64,000 nucleotides of DNA. Origin: Alkalihalophilus marmarensis DSM 21297 (lineage in GTDB: Bacteria > Bacillota > Bacilli > Bacillales > Bacillaceae_D). The notes under the pieces are model-generated. The model did not search any database, was not told the DNA's origin, and worked only from the letters and a program-made list of their open reading frames with translations. Location: contig NZ_ATAE01000005.1 of the NCBI RefSeq assembly GCF_000474275.2, positions 186,001-250,000 of the forward strand, written 5' to 3'. The position numbers were made by a program, and so were the translations under genes. Below, in pieces: positions 1 to 8,172 of this stretch; position 1 is the first letter of the stretch, and every line of letters begins with the position of its first letter.

Positions 1-206
1 GGGTACCAGGTAAGCGCCCAAAATCATCATCAGCTAAGCAAGAAACAGTGAAATCTGGTTCATCTAAAGAAGTTGTGAATACCGGCACTGGAAAAGCTAA
101 AGCAAAGCCGAAAAAAGTAAAGCCTGGCTATAAGAAAAAAGCTCGTTTTAAACAAGCGAAAGAAGCACAAAGAGAGCGTCGCATATCATCACGCAAAAAG
201 AAATAA
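1..206 (+). CDS. cshB: DEAD-box RNA helicase CshB, C-terminal tail (partial)
   Basis: The frame ending in TAA at 204-206 is open from base 3 and encodes a Lys/Arg/Ser-rich tail (P-G-K-R-P-K ... S-R-K-K-K-stop). No catalytic motif lies inside the window. The call rests on the strongly basic low-complexity C-terminus, typical of Bacillus DEAD-box helicases, and on position: cshB (yqfR) lies directly upstream of nfo in B. subtilis. The stop is 15 bases before the nfo start, so the two probably share a transcript. Any other protein with a basic tail could look the same. Confidence 0.6.
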   Translation, partial: VPGKRPKSSSAKQETVKSGSSKEVVNTGTGKAKAKPKKVKPGYKKKARFKQAKEAQRERRISSRKKK

Positions 207-221
207 CGGGGGATTTGGAGA

Positions 222-1115
222 ATGACCTTAAAACTTGGTTCACATGTATCAATGAATGGAAAAAAGATGCTTTTGGGAGCTAGTGAAGAAGCAGCATCCT
301 ATGGTGCAAATACATTTATGATCTATACAGGCGCCCCTCAAAACACGCGTCGTAAACCAATAGAGGACCTAAATATTGAAGCTGGACTCGCTCATATGAA
401 AGAACATAATATGGTTGATATTGTTGTGCATGCACCATACATTATCAATATTGCAAATACAACAAAACCAGAGACATTTGAGCTTGGAGTTAACTTCCTG
501 CGATCAGAGATTGAACGTACAGAAGCATTAGGATCAAAGCAGATTGTTCTGCATCCTGGTGCTCATGTAGGGGCTGGAGCGGAGACTGGGATAGCTAAGA
601 TTATTGAAGGTCTAAATGAAGTGTTAGAAACAAAAAATGATGTTCAAATTGCCTTAGAAACAATGGCAGGTAAAGGAACTGAATGCGGCCGTTCATTTGA
701 AGAGCTGGCTGAAATTATAAACGGCGTCACGCATAATGAGCGTTTATCTGTATGCTTTGACACGTGTCACACGCATGATGCTGGTTATGATATTGTTGAA
801 GACTTTGATGGTGTGCTTGATGAATTTGACCGCATCATTGGGGTAGAACGCTTAAAAGTGCTTCATATTAATGACAGCAAGAATATACGCGGAGCTAGAA
901 AAGACCGTCATGAAAATATTGGTTTCGGCCATATTGGTTACAATGCGCTGCATAAGATTGTACATCATCCGCAGCTTAAAGATGTTCCTAAGATTTTAGA
1001 AACACCATTTGTAGGTGAAGATAAGAAAAATAAAAAGCCGCCTTATAAACATGAAATAGACATGCTTAAAGCCGGAGAATTTGACGAACATATCCTAGGT
1101 AAAATCATGGAATAA
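222..1115 (+). CDS. nfo: Endonuclease IV (AP endonuclease)
   Basis: Cytoplasmic DNA-repair enzyme that cleaves the backbone 5' of abasic sites. The 297-residue protein has the normal family length. The trinuclear-zinc ligands of the TIM barrel can be recognised: H70 in V-H-A-P-Y, H111 in L-H-P-G-A-H, E146 in A-L-E-T-M-A-G, and D180/H183 in F-D-T-C-H-T-H. Further ligands follow in [16 protein letters not shown] and I-L-E-T-P. ATG at 222 follows a GGGGGATTTGGAG leader. The gene sits downstream of the cshB end, the B. subtilis order, and is closed by a strong terminator. Nothing unusual. Confidence 0.97.
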   Translation: MTLKLGSHVSMNGKKMLLGASEEAASYGANTFMIYTGAPQNTRRKPIEDLNIEAGLAHMKEHNMVDIVVHAPYIINIANTTKPETFELGVNFLRSEIERTEALGSKQIVLHPGAHVGAGAETGIAKIIEGLNEVLETKNDVQIALETMAGKGTECGRSFEELAEIINGVTHNERLSVCFDTCHTHDAGYDIVEDFDGVLDEFDRIIGVERLKVLHINDSKNIRGARKDRHENIGFGHIGYNALHKIVHHPQLKDVPKILETPFVGEDKKNKKPPYKHEIDMLKAGEFDEHILGKIME

Positions 1116-1132
1116 ATGATGTAAGATAGAAT

Positions 1133-1183
1133 AGAGCCGTCCTTATTAGTTTGATTGAAGCTAATAAGAACGGCTCTTTCTTT
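1133..1183 (+). terminator. Rho-independent terminator after nfo
   Basis: A 17-base arm (AGAGCCGTCCTTATTAG) pairs with CTAATAAGAACGGCTCT across an 11-base loop with one mismatch, followed by a T-rich tract. Confidence 0.9.
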
Positions 1184-1245
1184 TCGGAAAAAAGACTCAA
1201 TCTTAGTGAAAAGGCGTAAAGCAGATATGGTTTTTTTAATTAAAA

Positions 1246-1512
1246 TTATAAAAAATGGCCAAATTGTTGTAGTAATTGCGTTACAATAGAGGAAACATGT
1301 GGATCGACTTCTGTTTGTAATTTTTGAATGATTTTATTGACTTGGTCTGCATTACCAACATCAATTTGTTCTTCTCGCAGGACATTTATGACACCTTCTG
1401 CTTGATCTTTTGTAAGTGGAATTTGATATTGCGAACTTAATTGCATTAATTCTCCTGCGGTGAGTGAATTTACTTTCTGATTAACAAGCTGCTGCATAAT
1501 TGAATTCATCAA
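1246..1512 (-). CDS. yqfT: YqfT-like DUF2624 protein
   Basis: Acidic 88-residue cytoplasmic protein of unknown function, predicted helical. It matches the B. subtilis YqfT type in length and position (next to nfo) and has the A-G-E-L-M-Q-L-S-S-Q-Y segment followed by T-K-D-Q-A-E-G. The start ATG at 1512 is preceded by an AAGGGGTGC sequence on the minus strand. It is convergent with nfo. There is no signal peptide or membrane segment. Confidence 0.75.
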   Translation of the reverse strand: MMNSIMQQLVNQKVNSLTAGELMQLSSQYQIPLTKDQAEGVINVLREEQIDVGNADQVNKIIQKLQTEVDPHVSSIVTQLLQQFGHFL

Positions 1513-1580
1513 AGCACCCCTTTGTCATGTGATTAATGCGAATCGATCAAAAGTGAATGAAACAATCTGATTAAATATAT

Positions 1581-1647
1581 GTTTCTAAACCGAAAAATGT
1601 GCAGAAAAAAAAGGGGATTTTATCCTTCTTATCGAATATTTAGAAAC
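1581..1647. repeat. Separated 9-bp inverted repeat upstream of the kinase gene
   Basis: GTTTCTAAA at 1581-1589 is repeated as its exact reverse complement TTTAGAAAC at 1639-1647, 49 bases apart, in the divergent space between yqfT and the kinase gene. Between them lie AAAAGGGGATTTT and ATCGAAT, faintly like a sigma-H promoter. Function unknown; chance is possible. Confidence 0.25.
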
Positions 1648-1764
1648 GTGACCTAAAATGTTGTTAAATTATTCCAACATTAAACCTCTGAATTTCAGAA
1701 AATACGTTCTTGTCTATTTGGACACTAGAACGGTTTTATGCATGCAAAGAAGGAGAGGGGCAAA

Positions 1765-2901
1765 ATGAAAAAGCATCCATTCTACAAACTGGCCCCTAAA
1801 GGGAGAAATCATATGTACACTCAACCTAAAACCTCAACGCTACATTCAAAAGATCGTAATGAACCTATACTCAATCCAAGTAAACAATCAGAATCAAGGA
1901 ATTATATCAATGAACTTGGAATTCCTTATATAAAGGTGAACCCCTATACAGATATTATTGATTGGAATTATTTGTTTATAGAGCTTACTGATATGCGCTC
2001 CACGTATTTGAACGGTTCTTCTCTTGAGGAATTATCTACTCACGATGATTTAATGTCCTTATCCTTTCAGCTTGTAGTGAAGGTACTTGAAAATAAGGAG
2101 GGGGCTGAAGCCGATTTTGAAGAGGGAGAGATGCTTGTTCGAGTGCGAGCATTATCACCTTGTGAAAATGGTGATGTCTATCTGACCTTTGAAGATAGAT
2201 CACTTCAAAAGCAGTTTGAGCACCTTTTAACTTTCCACCACCAAATGGAAGCCGTCTCTCATATTGCGGCAGGAGTTGCGCATGAACTCCGAAATCCGTT
2301 ATCAGTTATTAAAGGGTTCATGCAATTAGCTAAGTTGACGGGTGATCACGAGAAGTATTACGATACCGTTATTTCTGAATTAAATAGAATGAATAGTATT
2401 ATAGAAGACTTTTTGTCTGTTTCTAGAAAGAAAATTGATCGAAAAAAACAATCGCCTGCTCATATTATGGAATCTTTAATTGAGATTATGAAAGCGGAAT
2501 GTTTGCTTCACGATGTTGAATTAACCCTTGACATTGAAGAAGCTGATAGGCATGTCTATGCAAATGAATCAATGGTAAAGCAGGTCATGTTGAACTTATT
2601 GCGCAATTCGATTGAAGCCTACGGCGGGTCAAATACCGCAAGAAAGTTTAGTATTCATGCCGCAGCATGTGACTCGGTCTATCGAGTCATTATTAGTGAT
2701 AACGGAAAAGGCATGCCAGATGAAGTGTTAGAACAACTTGGAAAGCCGTTTTTCACAACAAAAGAAAGCGGAACAGGCATAGGCATTCCCTTATGTAAAA
2801 AGATTATTGAAGATCACGGCGGTGAATTTATTATAGAAAGTAAATTAAGTGTAGGTACGACGGTCTCCCTCACTTTGCCGTTTATTCCACCTAGCAACTA
2901 A
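1765..2901 (+). CDS. Sporulation-type sensor histidine kinase
   Basis: Orphan histidine kinase, probably feeding a phosphorelay. ATG 1765 is preferred over ATG 1738 because AAGGAGAGGGG lies just before it, giving 378 residues. The N-terminal ~150 residues form a PAS-like sensor without membrane segments, so the protein should be cytoplasmic. The HisKA box has the phospho-acceptor H173 in A-H-E-L-R-N-P-L. The ATPase domain shows the N box (L-L-R-N-S-I-E-A), the G1 box (D-N-G-K-G-M) and the G2 region (G-T-G-I-G-I-P-L). No response regulator lies nearby, which is typical of KinA/B/C/E-type kinases that act on Spo0F. B. subtilis has no kinase at this position. Its exact Kin class cannot be told from sequence alone. 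Confidence 0.85.
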   Translation: MKKHPFYKLAPKGRNHMYTQPKTSTLHSKDRNEPILNPSKQSESRNYINELGIPYIKVNPYTDIIDWNYLFIELTDMRSTYLNGSSLEELSTHDDLMSLSFQLVVKVLENKEGAEADFEEGEMLVRVRALSPCENGDVYLTFEDRSLQKQFEHLLTFHHQMEAVSHIAAGVAHELRNPLSVIKGFMQLAKLTGDHEKYYDTVISELNRMNSIIEDFLSVSRKKIDRKKQSPAHIMESLIEIMKAECLLHDVELTLDIEEADRHVYANESMVKQVMLNLLRNSIEAYGGSNTARKFSIHAAACDSVYRVIISDNGKGMPDEVLEQLGKPFFTTKESGTGIGIPLCKKIIEDHGGEFIIESKLSVGTTVSLTLPFIPPSN

Positions 2902-2902
2902 G

Positions 2903-2935
2903 CGCTCCCATCATTATAGGAGTGCTTTTTTGTGT
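2903..2935 (+). terminator. Terminator after the kinase gene
   Basis: GCGCTCC and GGAGTGC arms with a 10-base loop, followed by six T residues. Confidence 0.85.
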
Positions 2936-2949
2936 GTTGAAAAGCAACC

Positions 2950-2978
2950 TTTACAACTGACGAAATTGTCTCTATAAT
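2950..2978 (+). promoter_or_regulatory. Sigma-A promoter for mntBC
   Basis: TTTACA at 2950-2955, a 17-base spacer, and a perfect TATAAT at 2973-2978. Transcription would start near 2985, at the left edge of the palindrome described next. Confidence 0.75.
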
Positions 2979-2982
2979 TGTA

Positions 2983-3024
2983 TTCAGGAACAAAAGTTTC
3001 CTTAGGTAAACTTTTGTTCCTGAA
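2983..3024. promoter_or_regulatory. 42-bp palindrome with MntR-like operator
   Basis: Arms of 17 bases (2983-2999 and 3008-3024) are perfectly complementary around CCTTAGGT. The centre, read on the minus strand, is GTTTACCTAAGGAAAC. Its right half (TAAGGAAAC) matches the MntR operator of B. subtilis mntH. The site overlaps the predicted transcription start, where a Mn-dependent DtxR-family repressor would block initiation. The long outer arms exceed a normal MntR site and could also form an RNA hairpin. Confidence 0.6.
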
Positions 3025-3119
3025 ACTAATCTGCACATTTAGTGATAAGTGACCATATACTTAAGAAAGAATAGGATAACGGGTTATGTAGGTATGTTGC
3101 TATAGGAGGGGGAGCGGAG

Positions 3120-3875
3120 ATGAAAGAAGTCATAGAAGTAAGTAACCTTTCGGTATATTACGAGAACAATGAAGCGATAAAAAATATAAGTTTTAAAGCA
3201 GACCAGGGACAGTTAATTGGAATTGTTGGACCGAATGGTGCGGGTAAATCCACTCTCATGAAAGCTGTACTTGGGCTAGAGAAGTATAGAGGGAATGTAT
3301 CTATTCTAGGTAAGAGAGTACAAGAAGTCAGAAAACGAATTTCTTATGTTCCGCAACGTAACCAAATTGATTGGGATTTCCCTGTGCTTGTCGAAGATGT
3401 GGTCTTGATGGGACGCGCAGCACATATTGCATGGTATAAGCGGCCGGGAAAAAGGGATAAAGAAATCGTTCAGGAGTGTCTAGATAAAGTCGGTATGACC
3501 AAATTCTCGAAGCGGCAAATAGGAGAACTATCGGGTGGACAGCAGCAAAGAGTATTTATTGCTCGTTCACTTGCTCAACAAGCTGATATTTTCTTTTTAG
3601 ACGAACCTTTTGTTGGAATTGATGTGACGAGTGAGGAAATTATTATTGATCTTTTAAGAGAGTTAAAACGACAACAGAAAACGGTATTTGTGGTACACCA
3701 TGACTTAAGCAAGGTGCAGGATTATTTTGATCAGCTGCTGCTTATTAACAAGGAATTAATTCAATTTGGTGCAGTAGAGAAAGTTTATACTCCAGAGATT
3801 CTTCAACAGACGTATAAGGGCAGTCTAGCCTTATTTGGTACAGAAGATCATAAGATGGTGGTGACTCCTCAATGA
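3120..3875 (+). CDS. mntB: Manganese-type ABC transporter, ATP-binding protein
   Basis: ATPase of a metal-ion importer at the inner face of the membrane. 251 residues with Walker A G-P-N-G-A-G-K-S-T at 37-45, Q-loop V-P-Q-R-N-Q, ABC signature L-S-G-G-Q-Q-Q-R, Walker B F-F-L-D-E-P and the switch histidine in V-V-H-H-D-L. ATG 3120 follows AGGAGGGGGAG. The last bases overlap the permease start by four bases, so translation is coupled. The upstream MntR-like operator favours manganese; ZnuC or SitB relatives look similar. No substrate-binding protein gene accompanies the pair. Confidence 0.85.
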   Translation: MKEVIEVSNLSVYYENNEAIKNISFKADQGQLIGIVGPNGAGKSTLMKAVLGLEKYRGNVSILGKRVQEVRKRISYVPQRNQIDWDFPVLVEDVVLMGRAAHIAWYKRPGKRDKEIVQECLDKVGMTKFSKRQIGELSGGQQQRVFIARSLAQQADIFFLDEPFVGIDVTSEEIIIDLLRELKRQQKTVFVVHHDLSKVQDYFDQLLLINKELIQFGAVEKVYTPEILQQTYKGSLALFGTEDHKMVVTPQ

Positions 3876-4750
3876 ATAATATCACTTTTTTCATTGACCA
3901 AGTGATGCGCTATCCATATTTGCAACAAGCATTGTTAGCAGCTGTTCTTGTAGGAATTATTTGCGGTGTGATTGGGTGTTTTATTATCTTAAGGGGCATG
4001 GCTCTTATGGGGGATGCCATTTCTCATGCCGTACTTCCAGGTGTGGTGGTTTCCTATATGATAGGCATTAATTTTTTCTTTGGTGCTGTATTGACCGGGG
4101 TGTTAACAGCTCTTGCGATCGGGTATGTTTCACAGAACAGCCGGATCAAAGATGACTCAGCGATAGGGATTCTTTTTACGGCCGCTTTTGCCCTTGGGAT
4201 TGTCATGATCACAGGCTTAAGAGGAACTGGTGTTGATTTATGGCACATCTTATTTGGTAATGTTCTGGCAGTATCCCGAACAGATTTATGGGTAACCGCT
4301 GGAATTGGATTTTTTGTTATTTTATTAATCGTTATTTTTTATCGTCCATTATTAATCAGTACATTTGATCCTATCATGGCAAAGGCCACAGGAATTCCAG
4401 TTCGATTTATCCATTATTTACTGATGCTGCTGTTGTCTCTAGTTACGGTCGCATCCTTAAAATCAGTAGGGATCGTTTTAGTGGTTGCGATGCTGATCAC
4501 ACCGGGTGCAACGGCTTACTTGCTCACAGACCGGCTGCCGGTAATGCTAAGTTTATCTGCTGTTTTTGGCGTGATTTCAGCTATTGTAGGAATATATTTC
4601 TCCGTCATTTATGATGTAGCCAGTGGCGCATCGATTGTATTAGCTGCTTCTGTCTTGTTTGGATTAGCCTTTTTCTTTGCTCCAAAACAAGGGATTGTAA
4701 CGAAGTATATTAAACAGAGAAGATATAAAGAAGCAAGTCGAGCTTCGTAA
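3872..4750 (+). CDS. mntC: Manganese-type ABC transporter, permease
   Basis: Membrane component of the importer encoded with the upstream ATPase, overlapping it by four bases (ATGA). The 292 residues are mostly hydrophobic, with about eight or nine predicted helices. Family motifs of the ABC-3 metal permeases are visible: the A-L-M-G-D-A-I-S-H-A-V-L-P-G segment near residue 45 and S-V-G-I-V-L-V-V-A-M-L-I-T-P-G-A-T-A in the second half. It ends in a basic cytoplasmic tail. A terminator follows, so the operon is only two genes and must borrow a solute-binding lipoprotein from elsewhere. Confidence 0.87.
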   Translation: MNNITFFIDQVMRYPYLQQALLAAVLVGIICGVIGCFIILRGMALMGDAISHAVLPGVVVSYMIGINFFFGAVLTGVLTALAIGYVSQNSRIKDDSAIGILFTAAFALGIVMITGLRGTGVDLWHILFGNVLAVSRTDLWVTAGIGFFVILLIVIFYRPLLISTFDPIMAKATGIPVRFIHYLLMLLLSLVTVASLKSVGIVLVVAMLITPGATAYLLTDRLPVMLSLSAVFGVISAIVGIYFSVIYDVASGASIVLAASVLFGLAFFFAPKQGIVTKYIKQRRYKEASRAS

Positions 4751-4807
4751 CAAGTGGAGCTTTATATTAAATCGAACTTCACATTTAAATGAGCTTCATA
4801 CATGTAG

Positions 4808-4856
4808 ACTCCTAATCATTGATTACATTTCATTGATGATTAGGAGTCTTTATTAT
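4808..4856 (+). terminator. Terminator after mntC
   Basis: GACTCCTAATCAT pairs with ATGATTAGGAGTC around a 15-16 base loop, followed by a T-rich stretch. Confidence 0.85.
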
Positions 4857-4945
4857 GCAATGCTTACCATTTGATCTGAAATCATTTCCTGTGCTTCTAA
4901 ATATCTTCCTGCAAAAAAGTTGAGAAATCAAGCATGAGTGAATAA

Positions 4946-5125
4946 ATGGACTCAAACTATATGGGAATAACGTCGCTGTATCAGGAGAAGCGGTTTAAGA
5001 GAGGCATTTCTCAAATTAGACTCTTTTATCAAAGTTGTCTTAGAAGCTATAATTCTGTAGGATTAAAAGCACTGCAGAAGCAAGCAGTACAAATGCAGGA
5101 TGAAGATTTTAGTAAATTTATTTAA
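4946..5125 (+). CDS. Possible small basic protein (59 residues)
   Basis: An uninterrupted 59-codon frame runs from ATG 4946 to TAA 5123-5125, directly after an in-frame stop. The predicted product (M-D-S-N-Y-M-G-I-T-S-L ... D-F-S-K-F-I) is basic in the middle, aromatic-rich and cysteine-poor, with no membrane segment. It ends 22 bases before the lytic transglycosylase start, on the same strand. No good Shine-Dalgarno sequence precedes the ATG, which weakens the call. I do not recognise the family. It may be a real small gene or the end of a decayed longer one. Confidence 0.4.
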   Translation: MDSNYMGITSLYQEKRFKRGISQIRLFYQSCLRSYNSVGLKALQKQAVQMQDEDFSKFI

Positions 5126-5147
5126 TTAAAAACAGAGGAGATACAGG

Positions 5148-5858
5148 ATGAAAAAACAATATTTTTGGTTACTTGCTGTACTAACTCTTGCAATAGGTGT
5201 AGGATATTATTTTTATCAAACGATTCAGCTGCAAGAAGCTGTAGATAAATCTGAAGCAAAAATTGAAGAGCTTCAAACAACTGTTGAAGTGAAAGATATG
5301 GAACTTTACTATGCCGGAGAAGGCAGTGAGCTAGAGAAGGACACTGGTTATGATTCATGGATGAGATCTGTGCAGTTAGCAGAAGATTTATATGAAGATA
5401 GTGAAGGGCGATTCAAGAAAGAATGGGGAATTTTCTTAGGAGAAGTAGCTGAACAGCATGATATAGACCCTCTTATTGTCTATGAAATGTTACGCACCGA
5501 AACGGGTGGTAAGTTTGATCCCACCTTAGTTGGTCCGGAAACACGTTATGGACATGCTTATGGTATGGCGCAGTTTATGAAAAATACGGCTCCTTGGATT
5601 GCTGAAAAAGCTGGGCTTGAATATTCTGATGAACTTTTATATGATCCGATTTATTCCATTGAGCTGGCTATTGAGTATTTAGGCTTTCTGTATGATCGCT
5701 ATGAAGACTGGGATCACGCTTTAACAGCTTATCATCGCGGGATGTATGGCCTTGAGAAATACATCGATGAAAATGGACATGCTGCAAGCTGGTATGCAGT
5801 AGAAATTCAAGAAAATGCTGAGTCGCTTGAAGGCTTTGCATATTTAAATCAAAGGTAA
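5148..5858 (+). CDS. Membrane-anchored lytic transglycosylase (SLT domain)
   Basis: Cleaves the glycan strands of peptidoglycan outside the membrane. The start has AGAGGAG eight bases upstream. Residues 5-24 form one hydrophobic anchor, residues 25-60 are charged and probably coiled coil, and residues ~100-230 form the SLT/lysozyme-like domain. The catalytic glutamate is in R-T-E-T-G-G-K-F-D-P, followed by Y-G-M-A-Q-F-M-K-N-T and a C-terminal A-L-T-A-Y-H-R-G motif. 236 residues is normal. It is flanked by a bidirectional terminator shared with ppk. Confidence 0.85.
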   Translation: MKKQYFWLLAVLTLAIGVGYYFYQTIQLQEAVDKSEAKIEELQTTVEVKDMELYYAGEGSELEKDTGYDSWMRSVQLAEDLYEDSEGRFKKEWGIFLGEVAEQHDIDPLIVYEMLRTETGGKFDPTLVGPETRYGHAYGMAQFMKNTAPWIAEKAGLEYSDELLYDPIYSIELAIEYLGFLYDRYEDWDHALTAYHRGMYGLEKYIDENGHAASWYAVEIQENAESLEGFAYLNQR

Positions 5859-5924
5859 CACTAAGGACTCATCTCATAAAGACCCTGGTTTCTGCCTTGA
5901 TTATAATTAAAGATTATACACAAA

Positions 5925-5963
5925 AACAAGAGGAACACTCGCACAGGAGTGTTCCTCTTGTTT
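5925..5963. terminator. Bidirectional terminator between the transglycosylase and ppk
   Basis: AACAAGAGGAACACTC pairs with GAGTGTTCCTCTTGTT around a six-base loop, with A and T runs on either side, so it can end transcripts from both convergent genes. Confidence 0.9.
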
Positions 5964-8082
5964 ATTCATCGAAGGTTTCTGCATGTTTAAGAGCTTCTTC
6001 ATAAAACGTAAGCTGTGATTGAATAAATGCTTCGCCTTCTTTCTTTTTCACGTAATGATAGGTTCCTTTTTTCGTTTGTTCGCGGGCTTTTGTGTTATCT
6101 AGCAAGGTGAGATTCAGGATTTCTTTGATTCGCTTTTTTATTGGGGGTGATAGAATTGGAAAAAGAATCTCAATTCGCTTTTCCATATTTCTAGTCATCC
6201 AATCAGCAGAGGAAAGGTAGACTTTATTTTCACCATTATGGTGGAAATAAAAAATTCTGCTATGTTCTAAAAAGCGATCCACAATACTTCTAACTCTAAT
6301 GTTTTCGCTCACATTTTTAATTCCAGGCCGTAAACAGCATATTCCTCGAACGATTAAATCAATTTTCACGCCGGTAATTGACGCTTCATACAGTTTTAAA
6401 ATAATCGGCTTATCTGTAAGAGAGTTCATCTTCGCAATGATACGTCCGTTTCCGTACTTCTTCTGGCACGCAATTTCTTGATCAATCAAACGAAGAAACG
6501 AATCACGAATTTCAAACGGGGCAGTAGATAGATGGTGCCATTCAGGCTTTTCACGATAGCCGCTTAAATAATTAAAAAAATTAGTCGCATCTATTCCCAT
6601 TTTTTGATTCGCTGTTAAAAGGCCCATATCGGTATAAAGCTTGGCAGTCGAATCGTTGTAATTCCCCGTTCCTAAATGAACGAAGCGTTGTATTTCATTT
6701 TGTTCATGCCTTACGACTAGAGTTATTTTACTATGTGTCTTTAAGGATGTAATTCCATAGATCACATGGACACCGGCTTTTTCTAACTTTTTAGCCCATT
6801 GTATATTGTTCTCCTCATCAAATCTTGCTTTTAATTCAACAAGGACTGTTACCTGCTTACCATTCTCAGCTGCTCTTTCTAAAGCTTGTATAATGGGTGA
6901 ATCCCCGCTGACGCGATAAAGCGTTTGTTTAATGGCGAGTACATTTGGATCATCTGCTGCTTGGGCAATAAAATCGACTACAGGTTGAAATGATTCGTAT
7001 GGATGGTGCAAAAAGATATCTCTCTTTCTGATCGCCACAAATATATTTTCTTCTCCAATTAAATCAGCTGGAGGCTGTGGAATCAGTGTTTCATTAGCCA
7101 AATGTTCATTTTCATGAGCTAGTTGTTTGTAGAACTTAAATAAAAAAGAAAGGTCAAGAGGCCCCTTTAAGGAGTACACGTCCCCTTTGTGTACTTCAAG
7201 AACATCTAGTAATAGATTTAAAATCGTTGGGTGCATCGTTCCCTCCTGAATCTCAAGGCGCACCGCAGCTCCCCATTTACGCTTTTTAAGTTCTTTTTCA
7301 ATTTCACGGAGCAAATCCCGGGCTCCTTCTTCGTGAATAGTCATATCCGCATTACGAGTAATGCGAAATGGTGAAACGGAGACAACCTCATAACCAAGGA
7401 ACAACTCTCCTATAAAATAGCTGATGACATCTTCAAGCATAATAAAAGTCTCTTTTTTTGTAGAAGAAGGGAGGTTGATCACTCGATTTAAGACAGATGG
7501 TACTTGAACGATCGCGAGCTGGTTGGTCTTTGACTCCTCATTTTTTAATAGGACAGCTAAATTTAGAGATTTATTTAAAAGCATCGGAAATGGTCTGTAC
7601 GCATCAATAGCCATAGGCGTTAGAACAGGATAAATATAATGTTGAAAGCGTTTGTTCAGATAATCGAGCTGCGTCGCGTCTAATTCACTTACATTCAGAA
7701 ACTGAAATCCCTCGTGATAGAGCATAGGAAGAAGAGTCTCAGTAAACACACTATCTTGAAGCTTCACCAGCCGATGATTCACAGCAGAGATTTCTTTTAA
7801 TTGCTGCTTTGGTGTGAGCCCTGCTTTATTTTCAGGACGGTTAAATCCAGCTTTCACTTGATCTTTTAGGCCTGCTACACGAACCATAAAAAATTCATCT
7901 AAGTTAGAACTAAAGATGGCCAGGAATTTAAGGCGCTCGAGTAATGGGTTTCGTTCGTCGATGGCCTCTTCAAGAACGCGCTCGTTAAAAGCGAGCCAGC
8001 TTAATTCACGGTTATTATAGAAATTAGGATTATTTAAATTAATCTCTTTACGAGGGGTCAACTCTTTTGGCATAAGCGTCAA
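5962..8082 (-). CDS. ppk: Polyphosphate kinase 1
   Basis: Reversibly polymerises the gamma-phosphate of ATP into inorganic polyphosphate. The 706-residue length is typical. The N-terminal domain begins near F-Y-N-N-R-E-L-S-W-L-A-F-N-E-R-V-L-E-E. The two phospholipase-D-like histidine regions are present: T-H-S-K-I-T-L-V-V-R with the phosphorylated histidine, and H-L-G-T-G-N-Y-N-D. The C-terminal half contains R-S-I-V-D-R-F-L-E-H-S-R-I and S-S-A-D-W-M-T-R-N. It lies 90 bases downstream of ppx and is probably cotranscribed, an operon that makes and degrades the same polymer. Confidence 0.96.
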   Translation of the reverse strand: MTLMPKELTPRKEINLNNPNFYNNRELSWLAFNERVLEEAIDERNPLLERLKFLAIFSSNLDEFFMVRVAGLKDQVKAGFNRPENKAGLTPKQQLKEISAVNHRLVKLQDSVFTETLLPMLYHEGFQFLNVSELDATQLDYLNKRFQHYIYPVLTPMAIDAYRPFPMLLNKSLNLAVLLKNEESKTNQLAIVQVPSVLNRVINLPSSTKKETFIMLEDVISYFIGELFLGYEVVSVSPFRITRNADMTIHEEGARDLLREIEKELKKRKWGAAVRLEIQEGTMHPTILNLLLDVLEVHKGDVYSLKGPLDLSFLFKFYKQLAHENEHLANETLIPQPPADLIGEENIFVAIRKRDIFLHHPYESFQPVVDFIAQAADDPNVLAIKQTLYRVSGDSPIIQALERAAENGKQVTVLVELKARFDEENNIQWAKKLEKAGVHVIYGITSLKTHSKITLVVRHEQNEIQRFVHLGTGNYNDSTAKLYTDMGLLTANQKMGIDATNFFNYLSGYREKPEWHHLSTAPFEIRDSFLRLIDQEIACQKKYGNGRIIAKMNSLTDKPIILKLYEASITGVKIDLIVRGICCLRPGIKNVSENIRVRSIVDRFLEHSRIFYFHHNGENKVYLSSADWMTRNMEKRIEILFPILSPPIKKRIKEILNLTLLDNTKAREQTKKGTYHYVKKKEGEAFIQSQLTFYEEALKHAETFDE

Positions 8083-8172
8083 CCTTTCTGTGAATAGGAT
8101 ATTGGATCGTTCTGCACTGTCCTCTTACAGTTTATCAGCTGAATGTAAATAGTATGTTAAGATTAGCCAGGT

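Noticed and set aside
5122-5358. 78-residue minus-strand frame over the transglycosylase start
   Set aside because: Opposite-strand shadow of the transglycosylase coding sequence without ribosome site.
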